Of a stretch of 64,000 nucleotides of DNA, positions 10,442 to 22,182 are shown one piece after another (within the stretch, counting starts at the first letter, position 1; every line of letters starts with the position of its first letter). Origin of the DNA: Gentiana macrophylla (taxonomy: Eukaryota > Streptophyta > Magnoliopsida > Gentianales > Gentianaceae). The notes beneath the pieces are model-generated. The model searched no databases. It saw only the letters and a program-made list of their open reading frames with translations, and had not been told where the DNA came from. Location of the stretch: the NCBI GenBank assembly GCA_026214975.1, contig CM047810.1, positions 95,124,316 to 95,188,315 of the forward strand, written 5' to 3'. Both the position numbers and the translations under genes were made by a program.

Positions 10442-10799
10442 CAGGCATGATTTGGAGGCGATCGAGCCCTTGTTTCTCGAAATCAGCAATAATTTCAAAA
10501 GCTTTCTTCTGCTTGTCTGAGCTCCAGCTTTCAATGATATGCAAGATATCAATGCCAGATGGATTTTTTTGTTTGGCCGATAAATATACTTCTTCTCCTA
10601 ATACGGCCTTGTACATCTCCTGGAAATTGATGACTGGAACGGTTAAGGTTCCGTCCATGTCGAATACAACGCCTTTGAGACGAGCCTTAGAGGGGTTGCC
10701 GGAGAAGGTGAGGGAGTTGGGCATTGATGAAAATAACATCGGGAGTGGAGAAGAAAATGAGGAGAACAAGGATCGGGAAATTGAGTGGATAAGGGGCAT
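10442..10799 (-). CDS. First exon of a plant HAD-superfamily hydrolase
   Basis: The exon encodes about 119 residues. A Ser/Phe-rich, acid-poor N-terminus (MPLIHSISRSLFSSFSS) resembles an organelle transit peptide. HAD motif I, KGVVFDMDGTLT, follows, with the nucleophile and acid/base Asp at about residues 47 and 49. Then come the cap region (NPSGIDILHIIESW) and RLQIMPG. A consensus splice donor (CTG then GTAAGT on the minus strand) sits at 10441-10436, so the exon ends in phase 1. I chose the ATG at 10799 because the sequence upstream of it (an in-frame ATG at 10913) does not look like a targeting peptide. The family comprises small phosphatases; the substrate is unknown. Later exons were not found between here and the left edge, so the gene may be truncated or its intron disrupted by the repeats. 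Confidence 0.75.
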
Positions 10800-10973
10800 T
10801 CCAAGGATAATAAATATGAATTGGAATTGAAAATCCCCCTTGAAATATTGATCAGCGAAGTCTCTCTCGGATAGCACCGTCAAGGTAATCAATATTCTAG
10901 ATTTAGACACCAAATTGGTATCACTTATGACATGTTTGTTTTGAAGGATTGAAATAAAATCTAGTAATGAAAA

Positions 10974-11060
10974 AACTTATTTCATTCTTATGTTTGGAAC
11001 GTGATCGAATAGAATAAACTTATTTCATTCATGTGTTTGGGATGTGATCGAATTGAATAA
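10974..11060 (+). repeat. Two-copy tandem duplication, about 43 bp unit
   Basis: AACTTATTTCATTC followed by TGTTTGG and GTGATCGAATnGAATAA occurs twice in a row with few differences, near the left end of the C-rich element. Confidence 0.75.
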
Positions 11061-11204
11061 ACAAAGTAATAGTGGGTGGTAAGCGATAAAGATAGGAAGG
11101 TGGGTAGGATGAGAATTCATAAATAATGAGGTTGTAAGGTGTTGTAGTACGGGGTAGCCTAAGGTGCAAAAGGTAGGGTTAGGTGGGATAGTTTCACTCC
11201 ACCA

Positions 11205-11900
11205 CACACCTTACATTATCCCACCACACATCGTACCACTCATTCCACCCTATTATAACACCCTACCAACCTACCATACCTCAACCTACCACATCTCACC
11301 CTGCCACCCAGCTTACCCATAATCCTACCGCAACCTACCTCTTCACACACTATACCTTACTCTACCCACTTACTCAACCACTCACCTACCTAACCCTGCC
11401 CTACCTCACCTCACCCTTTCTTACCCTACCCGGCCCGCTCTACCCTAGCCTACCACTTCCATCTTATCATAGCTAAGTTACCCAACCGCTCACTCTACCC
11501 TCCCCACCCTTTCTCACCACCAACCGAACCATACCACCCACCTAACCCCACTCACCCTACCCCACCACATTTTCCCTGCTCACCACTCACTCTACCCTCC
11601 CCACCTTTCTTACCGTATACCTTACGATATGTAACCCTATTCCACTCTACCTACTTACCCCACCACCAACCTACCTATCATACCATCAACCTAACCCAAC
11701 CCATCCTACCTCACCATACCCTATCACTCTACCCATCTGTCATACCGTACCACATGCCTTATGATAACTAACCCTACCTGCCTTACTTCACCACCATCAT
11801 ACCCCACACCCACCCTACTCATCCTACCTCGCCTACCCAACACTAACTCACCCCACCACCCACCCACTCACCCAACCTCATCTCACTCTTACCTATCACC
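11205..11900 (+). repeat. C-rich, G-depleted low-complexity tract
   Basis: About 700 bases are built of degenerate 5-8 base words such as CCTACC, CTCACC, ACCCTA and CCACC. G is almost absent from the plus strand, for example a single G in 11221-11280. The tract is not a clean microsatellite and no protein is recognisable; a Pro/Thr/Ser-rich frame at 11761-11973 reflects composition only. Confidence 0.85.
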
Positions 11901-12079
11901 CACATATTTTGTTGATTTTCATTTCATTCCATCTCATTCTATTTCATTACCTTATAATCATATTCAAAATTGAATGGATTGAAAACTCAGTCCATTACCT
12001 TCAATTCCTGCGAAACAAATAGGCCATTAGTTAATTCACTCACCCTAAAAAAATTGTAGGCTAGAATAGTATTAGTCAA

Positions 12080-13690
12080 CCTGAGCAAATATTAAGGATG
12101 CTTTCTGTTGAGCGCTTGAGACACCTTATTAACCGGTGTGATTTGATTGAAGTTCCATTTCAGGCTCAAGATTTATGTGGTCCAGCTTCATTCATAGTAT
12201 GCCGAACATCGAACAATGATTAGACCTAGCTCTATGCAATAAGAAATTGTGAAACTGATTTCCTGCATCATCTGTTTATCATTTGCCTTGCCTTTGTTCG
12301 GACCACCGTCCTATCCTACTATCATTGGAAATTTTCCAAAGCATAACTATTATTGATAGACCTTTCCAATTTCAAACGTGATGGATGATTCACAAAGACT
12401 TTTCCAATTTTTTACAAAGTGTCTGAGAGAAAATTTGCAACATACTTCGGACAATTTGTCTAAAAAAAAGCCAAAGAGTGGAATAATTCGGTTTTTGAAA
12501 ATAAATTTTACCGGAAAAAAAGATGCAAGACAATGATTGAGGGGATTCAATACTCTCTTTCCAAGGCCCCATCGACTTTTCTCACCAGCCTTAACAAGGA
12601 TCTAATCCAGGAACACGATGGAATATAGCATATGAGGAAATTTATTGGCATCAGAAGTCATGACTAAATTGGATCAAGGACGGTGAACGCAACACCCGCT
12701 ATTTTTATTTTTCTACTATTAGAAAGAGGGCAGAGAGTATCACCAAATGTAACTGCAAATCAGCTAAGGATGCTCATCAATGACTTCATTGACAATAGTC
12801 AGGCGTGTTTATTCGTGGTACACAGACCTCTGACAATATCATAGTGACACATGAGGCACTTCATGCTATGTGAAAGAAATCATACGACAAAAAGATTACG
12901 ATCATCAAAGTGGGTCTTGAAAAAGCTTACGATAGAGTAAGTTGTTCTTTCCTCTGACAACTTTTCTTTCTTGTGGATTTTAAAGATGCTCTAGTTGATC
13001 ATCTTATGTTCACGCTATCCCATACGACATTGGAACTTTTATAGAATGGTTCTCCTCTCCCTGGCTTCAATCATAAGCACGGTCTGAAGCAAGGCGATCT
13101 TTTAGCACCTTATTTTTTCATGCTTGTTATGCAGGTTCTCAGTCAGATGATAGACCAATCAACTGCTGCATGTGACTGAAAACCTATTATGGTGTCACGA
13201 GGTGGCTAGAAAAACTCACAACTCTTCTTTGCGGACGATCTCCTCATTTTTTGAAGGCTTTTATTGAATAAGTAAGAGAGATGGATCGTGTCTTAACTAA
13301 ATTTTGTAACATCTCAAGCGAAAAAAGTAGCATTGCAAAATCTAAATTCACGGTCTCGTCCAATGTGAATACTCAGACTGCAGCCGTATAGCTGAAACTC
13401 TTGGTATGTCACAAACCTTGAAATGTATATGGGGGTTCCTTTACATCATGGTCGGGTGAAAAAAAGAGGACTTACACTTTGTTGTGGATAAAGTGTGCTC
13501 AATACTTCAATCTTGGAAAGCTTCCATTCTCTCCAAAGTGAGTCGTGCCATTCTAGCTCAAATGGTCCTCAACCCCATATTATCACATGCAAACTATACG
13601 GATGCTCGTGTCTATCACGAACGATCTGGATATACTAGCACCGCATCATTAACAGTTCTGACAAAAAGAGTACCACCTTGTGGAATATGA
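12080..13690 (+). pseudogene. L1-type LINE reverse transcriptase relic
   Basis: Fragments of a non-LTR retrotransposon ORF2 read in order through several frames. They are the tail of the endonuclease region (RLDLALCN-like at about 12,215), WIKDGERNTRYFYFSTIRKRAESI (split here at about 12,670-12,740), LEKAYDRVS at 12,919-12,942, GLKQGDLLAPYFFMLVM at about 13,085-13,135, the catalytic LFFADDLLIF at about 13,232-13,258, and VCSILQSWKASILSKVSRAILAQMVLN at about 13,488-13,570. The order and FADD box are those of plant L1 elements. Many stops and shifts make it dead. I see no clear poly-A tail or target duplication. Confidence 0.85.
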
Positions 13691-13699
13691 ATGTTGTCC

Positions 13700-15095
13700 A
13701 CTACTAGCAAGTTCACTGCTTAGCCGGTAGTACCGGTCCGGCAACGCAACCACCGTGATGACAGAGACAACCTATTTGTTATTGCTACACATTACAACCT
13801 CAATATCATAACTGCAAAAAATAACCACAACAAAATCCAAATGATAAACCAACACACAAACCACAAACATCCATACATTTGGACCAAGCCAATGAGTCCT
13901 CACAACTACCCAAGTATCATACAAAAAAGGTTACAAGATTGAAATAGAACAAGTCTAGATAATGGGGACACCGCCCTTACAAAGCAACAAAAAGAAAAAG
14001 AAATCACTGAAATATGAGCATCCTAAAACATGGCATCTAACTAGCATAGTAAAAGCCTCTAATTGGCTTCTCATAACCTTCATCTCCAGCATCTCCTTCA
14101 CCTAAAACTGTAAAATAAAGAGTGAGCCAAACCAGTAAGAAAAATCATAATCAAGAGGGAACCATTAAATAATCCATGAATATTTGTTGAATCAAAATGC
14201 GCACAAATATACTCATGATATGGGGAAAGGAGTATATGGTTTTTTTTATTTTTAATTTTACTTCAACTATTAAGATCATAGTTCAACTTAGGTTCAATTT
14301 AATTAAAACATACAGAAGTCTATTTAAATTAAACTATAATTAGCCTAATTTGTGCTTGTTGTCTTGGTGATCTAATTAGATTGTTTAGACTAGCATGTAG
14401 ATTTTCGCCTAAGTGTTTGAGTTGTAAAGGTGATGACAAACACTTTCAGATTTCAATTATTATTCTAGCGTGAAATCGTAAGTGAAGCAAACCAATTCAA
14501 ACAAAACAAACACAGTGGTAAGTTTTACTTGAATCAAACCCCAAGTATGAGTCCAAGTCAAGCTTAGAACAACACTTGAATTGTAGATTCAAGTATCACT
14601 AGCAAGCTACACTAAATTGATTGTATTACAAGTTTATAAAACAGATTACCTTACTGGAGCCTAAAGCTCGGTGAAAATCCCACAAGTGCGCAGACCGCAA
14701 CCTCAATTCTTCAGCATGCTCCCCAACACACCAACCGTGTGTTGAACACCACCAAGTCGACCGAAGCATCCTCTCCTTGACTTGATAAAATCCCAGCAGC
14801 ATGCAATAGACCCTAACTACCCTCATCCTCACTTGTACAGAGTAAAACTACTCAAGTGACTAAAGTACAATGTCTATCCGCAATACAATCGAGCCTTACA
14901 AACGACACTCCGAAACACTCACTGTTTTTCAACATACACTCATATACTCCTAATCTTCAAGGCAACAATGAACATCTTAATGGAAGAAGAGTATGGGAAT
15001 AATAGTGAGTCACGTAGAAGAAAATTCAAAAATTGTTTTCTCAGACCCGAGAACCGACGTTGAAGAAAAAAGAAAATACATAAACAAAAAGATAA
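13700..15095. other. Unassigned AT-rich stretch
   Basis: No coding region, repeat array or LTR end is recognisable. The stretch may be remains of a retrotransposon LTR or 3' region, but nothing specific supports that. Confidence 0.3.
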
Positions 15096-16165
15096 AAACA
15101 ATTACCCGGATGATCCTAAGGATTGATGTTTTATCTTCGGTTGTTGACCTGAGCACCGAGCTGTCCAAGCGTCCGGCCTCTAACAGCAATCCACATGAAC
15201 GACAACCGGAATTCTCCAATGACTTCTACCAGAAATTTTTGACTGCTAGGTCGACTTTTCTCGTATTACAACTCTCTCTCAAAGATACATATATTTACTA
15301 AAAAACTAGAGTTCTCTCTTGGTTATTATGATTTGGTGCAATAAGAACCATAATCCTCATTCTTATTTATAGTTGTAGGAGATGCCTATCCCTCTTGTTT
15401 ACTTTGATTTTAAAGTAGGAAAATAGTAAAACTCATTTTCTAATAAAATAAGAATTATGATTTTAATTAAAAAATCCTTTAAATGAATTATATTATTAAT
15501 TAATATCATACATTAATTTCTAATGTTAATATTCTATTAGTATTTATTCATAATAAATAATCTGAATATCAATTCCATTAGAACGCTTTGTTGCAAGCTT
15601 AATTAAATCCTTATTTGGTTATCAATATAACCACAATTTAATTCGGACTGTGTGTGACCCGATAGACTTCCGAATATATTAGCCATAAGTATAAAGTGTA
15701 TTTACAAAATTACCATTCATACTTAACGATCGCGATTGGCATCTAAAAATGCGTCACGACTCCCAATTGTCTGAAGTAGTCAAGCGCTAATGACTATAAC
15801 CTTTCATATGAAATGGTTTCCGTATAAATATGTCCTTTCACATAATCAATATCCATATAGTCGTTTGTCGAGTGTCATACATCAACGACTATTTCTTATA
15901 TCATGAAATATAAGATTATCTCGGAATGAACACTTCATTCCCACTTCACAAAGATTCCGAGAATAAACATTCCCTTATATGGTGGTCATTTCTAGATATT
16001 CATTCCTACCATTGAGAAGCGCGAATCACGTAAGACCGACATAATCCTATGGATGCATCAATATCACACACAATCACCACCGTATAATCGCCCTATGACT
16101 AGGAAAAACCTCGATAGTGTCAAAGCGTGACAATCCAACTGCGATGTTATGACGACCTCTGGTCT
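15096..16165 (-). repeat. Inverted, diverged fragment of a copia LTR
   Basis: Read on the minus strand this aligns by eye with the distal two-thirds of the 1.8-kb copia LTR at 28,795-30,636. Shared landmarks, in the minus-strand sense, include the R/U5 part (TCTGGTAGAAG..., GAATTCCGG near 15,205-15,235), the GGCTTCCGAATAT-type word (here 15,660-15,690) and the long block around 15,700-16,160 matching 29,290-29,780. It is more diverged than the copy at 34.7-35.7 kb. Its start and end are approximate. Confidence 0.65.
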
Positions 16166-16169
16166 AATG

Positions 16170-16345
16170 CTGTTAAACGAACCGAGTTGTTCATGAACAA
16201 ACTCGAACTCAGATCGTGAAAGCTCATTCAAGTTTGTTTGTTTATGAAATGAACCAAGCTCAAACTCGATTCGTAACTCGTTTAGTTAACGAGCGAACAC
16301 GAGCTCCGCTCATGAACGCTCGGGTTTGTTCGCAAACTCGTACAT
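16170..16345. repeat. Short repeat rich in GAAC/GTTC and CTCG words
   Basis: The stretch is full of partly self-complementary words such as GTTCATGAAC, AACTCG, CGAGCTC and CATGAACGCTCG. This pattern is common in small non-autonomous plant elements. No exact inverted termini or target duplication were identified. Confidence 0.3.
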
Positions 16346-17260
16346 ATATATACTACCCTCAGCCTGAAAGCCTACTTCCCTAAAACAAAGTCTGTTGTTC
16401 TTGGTTCAATCCGAGCAGTGGGTTATTACTACATGGATTGACAGGTCCCTGTTCATGATTGCCTTTGGATTCATGGTCAATCTATGAACCACATCTTTTT
16501 GGTCATTTGAATTAACCCTGTGTGTTTCTTGCTTGATTTTGGGTTAATTTTTGACCAATCCGGGTCCCAACTGGTTAATTTTGGTTTGCTAAGACATAAA
16601 GCTCTAGACACTGTGTTAGGGTCATTTCTGGTTTGGCTTTGATTCTATGATTCAATAACATGTGTTGTTACACCCTTATTGACTTGACGGCAACCCAGGG
16701 TAGCCACATGTTGAATTGACCTAACTTATACTTGTCATTCATAGAAATTAACATAGGTGTCAAATGTGCCCTGAATTAAATGAGTTGATTATGCAAATCA
16801 TAGTTGCAGTAAGTTCTGTGTACCTTTTTGCACTATAAATAGACCATCACATAAATTGGATTGCAACAACTCGAACACAACTCTCTTGAGAAATCCAACA
16901 CATATTTTACATTTTCTTAAGCACTGCCTGTGGAGGTCTAGCACTTGTAGCACAGTGGTTTGTTGAGATCAGTCTTGATTGACCAAGAAGGAATTTAGAG
17001 CTTGCTATTGACAATTGCAAGGTGGTCAATAGCCTGTGCAGAATCCTTGGATAGCTTAGGTTTTGGTGTTCCTTTTGAGGTGCACGGTTACTTTGCCTGC
17101 ACCCCTTATCTTTGTGTTTTGCTATTTGCTATGTGTCTTACTTTGCAGTACATATTAGTCTGTATAATACTGTGATCTGATGTGGTTTGAGTCTATGTTC
17201 TTTCATAGCACTTGCTAAATTCAATGATGATAGCCTTTTGACAAGTCCTTGTAAAGCTGT

Positions 17261-19022
17261 TGATGACGGTCTAATTGGTATCATATTCTACCATCAACTT
17301 ACCCTGAATTTGTGTTCTCAATGGTGATAATATGTATGAAATCATGGGTTAATTAGCTAAATGTGAGTATGTCATGTCCGGGGTGACTCAATTAGTATTA
17401 TGCGTATTAACCGTGTATTTTATGCGTTATTTGTTGTAAATAGAAGCTACTATGTGTGTTATGGTTTTATTGACAGATGAACAAGCATTTGGAGCAGCAT
17501 TTGGTCTAGATATGAGATTCAATTGATAAAGAAGTGGACGGAGCTGAAGGTTGAAGTGTTTCGAGCGAAGATTGGACCCGAGAATCTGATTGGTAACTTA
17601 CAATGCTGTTTAAGGATACCTACAAGACTAATTGGGCTTGAATTTCTGCAGTTAAGTTTTAGGTCTTGAAATGAGGATTCCAATGCATTTTGAATCACCC
17701 AAATCGGAGTTACGTAGGCCAAGTTATGGTCGAAAAACCGAGCTCTGCGCCGACAATTGCAAGCCTACTCTCGCAATTGCGAGCGCAGTGAAAACGGGCC
17801 TAGGGTTTCTAGAAGCTTCCAAGTTAAGTCAGCAGAGAAAAAGGACGGAAATGCCCTCACAATTTCAAACAAGCCGCCGCAATTTCGAGCCTTCTAGAAG
17901 CCGCATAAATGCATTTTCTTGTCCTCCAATGATTAGGTTTTCCCTTAGGTCGGTTTATACACCCTATATAAGAGGCATCAAGGCTGCGAATTTTGAATTC
18001 TCTCATTTATTCAAAGATCTATCCATCAAATAGATACAGTGTAGTCTTTCAGTAATAACGTCTTCTTTCTTTCTTGCAAATAAGTCATGAGTCTTTCATT
18101 ATTGAATTATGCTTGGTTTATGTTCATCGTGGATCAATTCGAATCGCCGGAGAGAGAGAGAATCGAGAAGAAGAATCGTTCTTCGTTATGGGTAAGATCT
18201 ATTCTAATATTTTATTTTGTGTCTTAGATTCATGATTGTTTTTGTGATAGATCTAGATTATGCTTGCATCTAATCAACTATGAATTAATTAAACGAACCT
18301 TAATCCTTATTATTCGATTCGTTATTATGAAAACACAGAATTAACGGTTTCTCTCTCTCTCGCAATTGTGACGGTTTATATCGCAATTGCGAGATACCTA
18401 GTAAAACCTAATTTTGTGGTTCAGTGTCAGCTACGTTGATCGACAAATCTAATTTACATGTTCTTAGCCTGATAAACTAATTGCATGTCATCATAAATTA
18501 ACATGAAGGACTTGCAAGGTGAAGTGTTAGTTTAGACATAGTCTAAATCAATCTTTAGGAACGTGCTAGTCAGTCTACGATAGCTGCTTAGAGAGGTTCT
18601 CGGTCTTGAGCTGACACTTTCTAAAACTTATTGCGTATGGGTTAATACAACCAACGGAGGAGGTTAACTGCGCATAGACGTTTATTGTCCGTCCTATGAA
18701 ATTAAACAAGGTTAGGGGATTGCACCCGTAGCTTAATTACACATATAATACGGATCAGATATAATTATAGATTAAGGGGAGGTTAGTTGTGAATAGTTTG
18801 GTTAATGCATTTTTTATATATGAATGACTATTGGTTTATTTGCATCTCTTTTATTTATTGTTCATTTATGTTGGTCAACGACCACCCCTTCTGGTTGGCA
18901 TATAAATTGTGGTGTGTTTAATGTAATTAAATAACAGTCTTTGTGGGATCGACCTTGACTCACCTTGTTAAACTACGATTGACCTAGTCCTCTTGCTAGT
19001 AGAAGCGACTTACATGCGATCA
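17261..19022 (+). repeat. Solo LTR of an Athila-like gypsy element
   Basis: It starts TGATGACGGT and ends with GTGGGATCGACC...CCTAGTCCTCTTGCTAG...GCGATCA, the same ends and block order as the Athila LTRs at 39,429 and 45,698. It includes a TATA box (17,965-17,972, followed by AGAGGC), GCATGTCATC and AGGAACGTGCTAGTCA. No primer site follows and no polypurine tract precedes it, so it is solo. The flanks are GCTGT (17,256-17,260) and ACTGT (19,023-19,027), four of five bases matching, consistent with a target duplication. Confidence 0.85.
17965..17972 (+). promoter_or_regulatory. TATA box of the solo LTR
   Basis: TATATAAG followed by AGGCATC. The equivalent box in the 45,698 LTR is TATAAATAAGAGGC at about 46,124. 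Confidence 0.6.
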
Positions 19023-20192
19023 ACTGTGAGCTCAAAATCACTTGGTCTGAAGTGCCAAGGTGATTTGCCTAGTAAGGCTTTGAGGATCACACTTTGACTG
19101 TTAGTGAATTGTCAAAAAGGCATCAAGTCCTTGAATTCTGGTTCTTTGTTTAGTCAGAAGTATGTTCTAGATTATGGTTTGTTGAGTTTTGTCCAGTGAA
19201 ACCTGTTGCTTGTAGTACTTTGACATAACCCTGCTAAATCTGGTCACTGAACTCACTGGTCTGAAGTACCAGTTGAGCTTTGCCTAAGTGGAAAGGCCAG
19301 TGGACATGTTCGTACTGTTTGATAAGGTCAAAGTGATACTAGGCTCATTGTGTTCACTCCCTTGCTTGATAATCTCCCATTTCTTAGTTACTGAAGCTAT
19401 CTTTCAGTACTAGTGACTGAAACTCAGTGCACTAACACCCCTTGCTGATGTGCTTTCATTGCTTAGTTGTGCTTCCTGCTGTTTTCTGTGCTATCTGGTA
19501 TAAGCCTTGATGAGTCTGTCCTGTTGAGTTCCTGTGCTTGAATAACCTGTAATAAGCTAGCTATGTTTGGACCTATGTCTGTTGAACCCATGTATTCAGC
19601 TCTTTGAGCTTCAAGCTTGATAATCTCATTCCTTGAGTCTGATTATCTCTCATGAGTTCCGGTGATAGTTCAACTTTGCTTGGTTGATCAATTGAGTTGT
19701 TTGATCAACTGTGTTGTAGTAATATGATTTACCTCTTAATCTGTTGTGTTGTTTGCATTTATTTTGTAATCTGATATGGTATGTTCTGTAATATGTATTA
19801 CATCTGACTGAACTCTATTTATCTGTTGTATCAGTTAATAGTTATTTGAATATGTAACATTGGATATTGAACATTGTACTTTTCTTGATATATCTTGTTA
19901 TTGTTTCATCACATGCTTAACTAAACCTGGGTTTTATAACTCGTTAATCTTGCTGCAATCTTTGATTAAGATAATCTTCGAAAGCTGCAATCTTTGATTA
20001 GTCACACATTGATCACTTGGTTTGCAACATGTAAATCTTATAAACTTTAATTTGATTAACCTGTCTTGTTTGTACTTTGTTCTTAAACAACTTGAACTAA
20101 AACGTTTTAATTGTTATAAGTTGTGTAAAACTTCAAAAATCCCCACGATCCATTCAACCCCCTTCTGGATCACATTGCGCATCGATCCAACA

Positions 20193-20926
20193 TTCCCATA
20201 AAGTTGAACCTCTCTGGCTTGGCTCTGGCGAGGTCGTTTTATGCAGGAACGTGTTTTTAGCTTTTTGTGAACGTGGTTTGGTAATGAAACTAACATTATT
20301 AACGATTATTGATTGTATTTAAGTGAATGGGCAACGAATTTAACATGTGTTTCCATCTTTGTGTACAAATGAAGAAAACAAGGCCCCAAAGTAAGTCTAT
20401 CATTGATGAGGAGCCGTCAAGAAAATGTAAAGCAATGACTGCCTCTTATAGAAGGGATAAACGAAAAAAAAAATAGGAATAAACAAGGAGTAAACAAGTG
20501 TGGATAAAATCTGGAGCACTTGTGTTAAAGAAAAGACTCGAGGATGAAGATAGTGACGACAAAGGAAAATGGGAAACAGAAGAATCTGAATGTTAAATAA
20601 GCCAGGCCGAACAAGATAGTGAAAAAGGAAAGGGAAGTGAAGAAGAAGTGGTGAAGATGAGGGTGGTGAAGACGAAGACAATGAAAATGAATGTGTTACA
20701 GAAGAGAGAGATGAAGAGAAAAGTGAAGAGAGAGATGATGGAAGCAAAGAAGAAGGCGGTGAAGACTGCAAAACTATCTGAAATGAAACACTATTCTCTC
20801 TCAAGTCTCGTTTTTTTTAATTGACTTTTAAAGATATTTGATTGAATGAGCATCATATCGAGACTGAAATAAATAAAGAGTATTTACTCACTATGAATAT
20901 CATTTCTCCGATGAAATTGGTGATAA
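20193..20926 (+). other. Unassigned stretch with a purine-rich acidic-coding tract
   Basis: From about 20,520 to 20,780 the plus strand is rich in GA and GAAG words. In one frame it would encode runs of Glu, Asp and Lys (EDEDSDDKGKWETEESE, then further acidic stretches), but with stops. It could be the charged tail of a degraded transposon or host ORF. No domain is recognisable. Confidence 0.35.
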
Positions 20927-21519
20927 TGTCGGAATTATCACAAACAAGATGATGTGGTGGATATCAAGCTATTTGGGCAAGAATTTGTGTGTTTTACATT
21001 ATTTCCTCTCAAGAAAAGTATGAAGATCAAGTACAATAAAAATGGGGTGTTTTTGGAGGGATTATGGCTGAGCCGAGGAGGCTGCCTATGTACCATAGAG
21101 TGTAAGGGATCAAGTCAAATAACATAGTTCTGGTGTGTGAGTGGACACCGCTATTTATAGATGACGTAGTCGGCGTTTACAGTAGGGCGGTAAGATACGT
21201 GTGTCGGCGGGCGAGCTCTGACAGGCGGTCTTATGTTGAGGCCGATGCGAGCTCTTCACTGGTGATTGCTTGAGATTTTTCCCAGCTGATGGCGAGATGG
21301 TCGGTCCCCGGTATCTGAGTTGTATTGCATGTGGGTTGATCGTCTTCTGTCTCGGCAGATCGCGAGAGCTTGTGATGGCATGAGGCGGGCTCTATGCCAT
21401 TGGTGTGACTCGGCTTTATGATGGGTGAGCTAGCTGGGCCGCGGGATTTATCCTTTGTTGGGCTTACGTATAGGCCAGGCTTCGGATTCGTGGGCTTTGT
21501 TTCGGGTTTGGCATATCCA
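20927..21519 (-). repeat. Left (3') LTR of the large element
   Basis: It shares nearly its full length with 32,265-32,883, from TGTCGGAATTATCACAAAC to GGGTTTGGCATATC, including TTACAGTAGGGCGGTAAGATA and TTATCCTTTGTTGGGCTTACGTAT. The minus-strand sense contains CTATAAATAG at 21,151-21,160. Confidence 0.8.
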
Positions 21520-21534
21520 TGTCCTCCTACTCAT
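21520..21534 (-). other. Polypurine tract of the large element
   Basis: The minus strand reads ATGAGTAGGAGGACA immediately before the LTR's TGG. This is the main sequence evidence for minus orientation. Confidence 0.55.
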
Positions 21535-21620
21535 TGATTTATTCATGGTGCACTCATGAATACGTCAAAGAGTAAGTTTCAATTGATTTACCATACACCG
21601 AGCTGTGTTGTGTCGAGGGA

Positions 21621-21990
21621 GCCGGGCTTGAGTGCTATACGCTCGAGGGTGTGTCCACACGGTGCCATGTTAGGACAGGCTTAGACGCGCTACGCTCAAG
21701 GGCGTTTGGCAAAGGTCCGTGTTAAAACGGGATTAGAAGCATTACGCTTGAAGGCGTGTTTGTGCGGTGCCATGTGAAAACGGGCTCAGGCGCGTTACGC
21801 TCGTGGGCATGTTTTTGCGGTGCCGTGCCAAAACAACCGGTTTTAGGTGCTTGAACGCTCGCAGGCGTGTCCGCACAGTGCCGTGCCAAAGCAACCGGGC
21901 TTAGATGCTTGAATGCTCATGGGCGTGTCTGCACAGTGCCGTGTGAAAGAGACCGGGCTTAGAGGGTATTCGCTCGTGGGCAAGCTCTGA
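21621..21990 (+). repeat. Minisatellite, about seven units of 50-58 bp
   Basis: Units begin GGGCTTAG or a variant and run through a TACGCTC word (G/A variants), GGGCGTGT, GCGGTGCCGTG and AAAACAACC. Starts fall near 21,623, 21,680, 21,730, 21,783, 21,840, 21,898 and 21,955. Units have diverged by substitutions and small indels. The array lies between the 3' LTR and the antisense gene, where Tat-type elements often carry tandem repeats. Confidence 0.85.
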
Positions 21991-22182
21991 ATATATGATG
22001 TGGCGCGAGCTTAGGAGGGCTTCTTTTCGTCGAGTCGTGTCAGAGCCGTGTCCTCTGATTGGGTAGCGTGTTTTTTAGAAACGGCTGCCATAATGATGGC
22101 GTATACTGATGGGACACCTCTTTAATGATTTTGAATTTCGAATTTCAAATTTCGTAGATGGACCGTTGACCGCCCGGATTCC

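Larger units (their letters stand above)
10928..12027. mobile_element. Candidate MITE-like element with C-rich interior
   Basis: The two ends are imperfect inverted repeats: TGTTTGTTTTGAAGGATTGAA at the left and, as reverse complement, TATTTGTTTCGCAGGAATTGAA at the right. Both continue with ATGAAAT/ATTTCATT words. The interior is a long C-rich, G-poor stretch. No clear target duplication was found, so the ends are uncertain. It sits immediately upstream of the HAD exon, possibly within its promoter. Confidence 0.4.
16396..20192 (+). repeat. Possible long copia-type LTR, split by a solo gypsy LTR
   Basis: The flanks of the solo LTR at 17,261-19,022 look continuous with each other. Upstream there is a TATA box (CACTATAAATAG at about 16,840-16,851). 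Downstream the stretch ends with a pyrimidine-rich CAACCCCCTTCTGG and GATCCAACA, resembling the 3' end of long copia LTRs. No primer-binding site follows at 20,193 and the left end is not defined, so this is a tentative call. Confidence 0.3.

Noticed and set aside
11205..11900. Interstitial telomere repeat
   Set aside because: CCCTA words occur, but there is no regular CCCTAAA array.
11761..11973. Pro/Thr/Ser-rich open frame
   Set aside because: It lies in the C-rich low-complexity tract and has no domain or codon structure.
16376..20197. TTCCC repeats as a target duplication for the putative long copia LTR
   Set aside because: The left copy is not followed by a TG terminus, and a 5-base match over several kb is expected by chance.
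20400..20804. Minus-strand frame of 134 residues rich in Ser, Leu and Phe
   Set aside because: It is the complement of a purine-rich tract; composition alone explains it.
21621..21990. CRISPR-like repeat array
   Set aside because: Units of 50-58 bp are contiguous and diverged with no unique spacers; it is a minisatellite in plant DNA.
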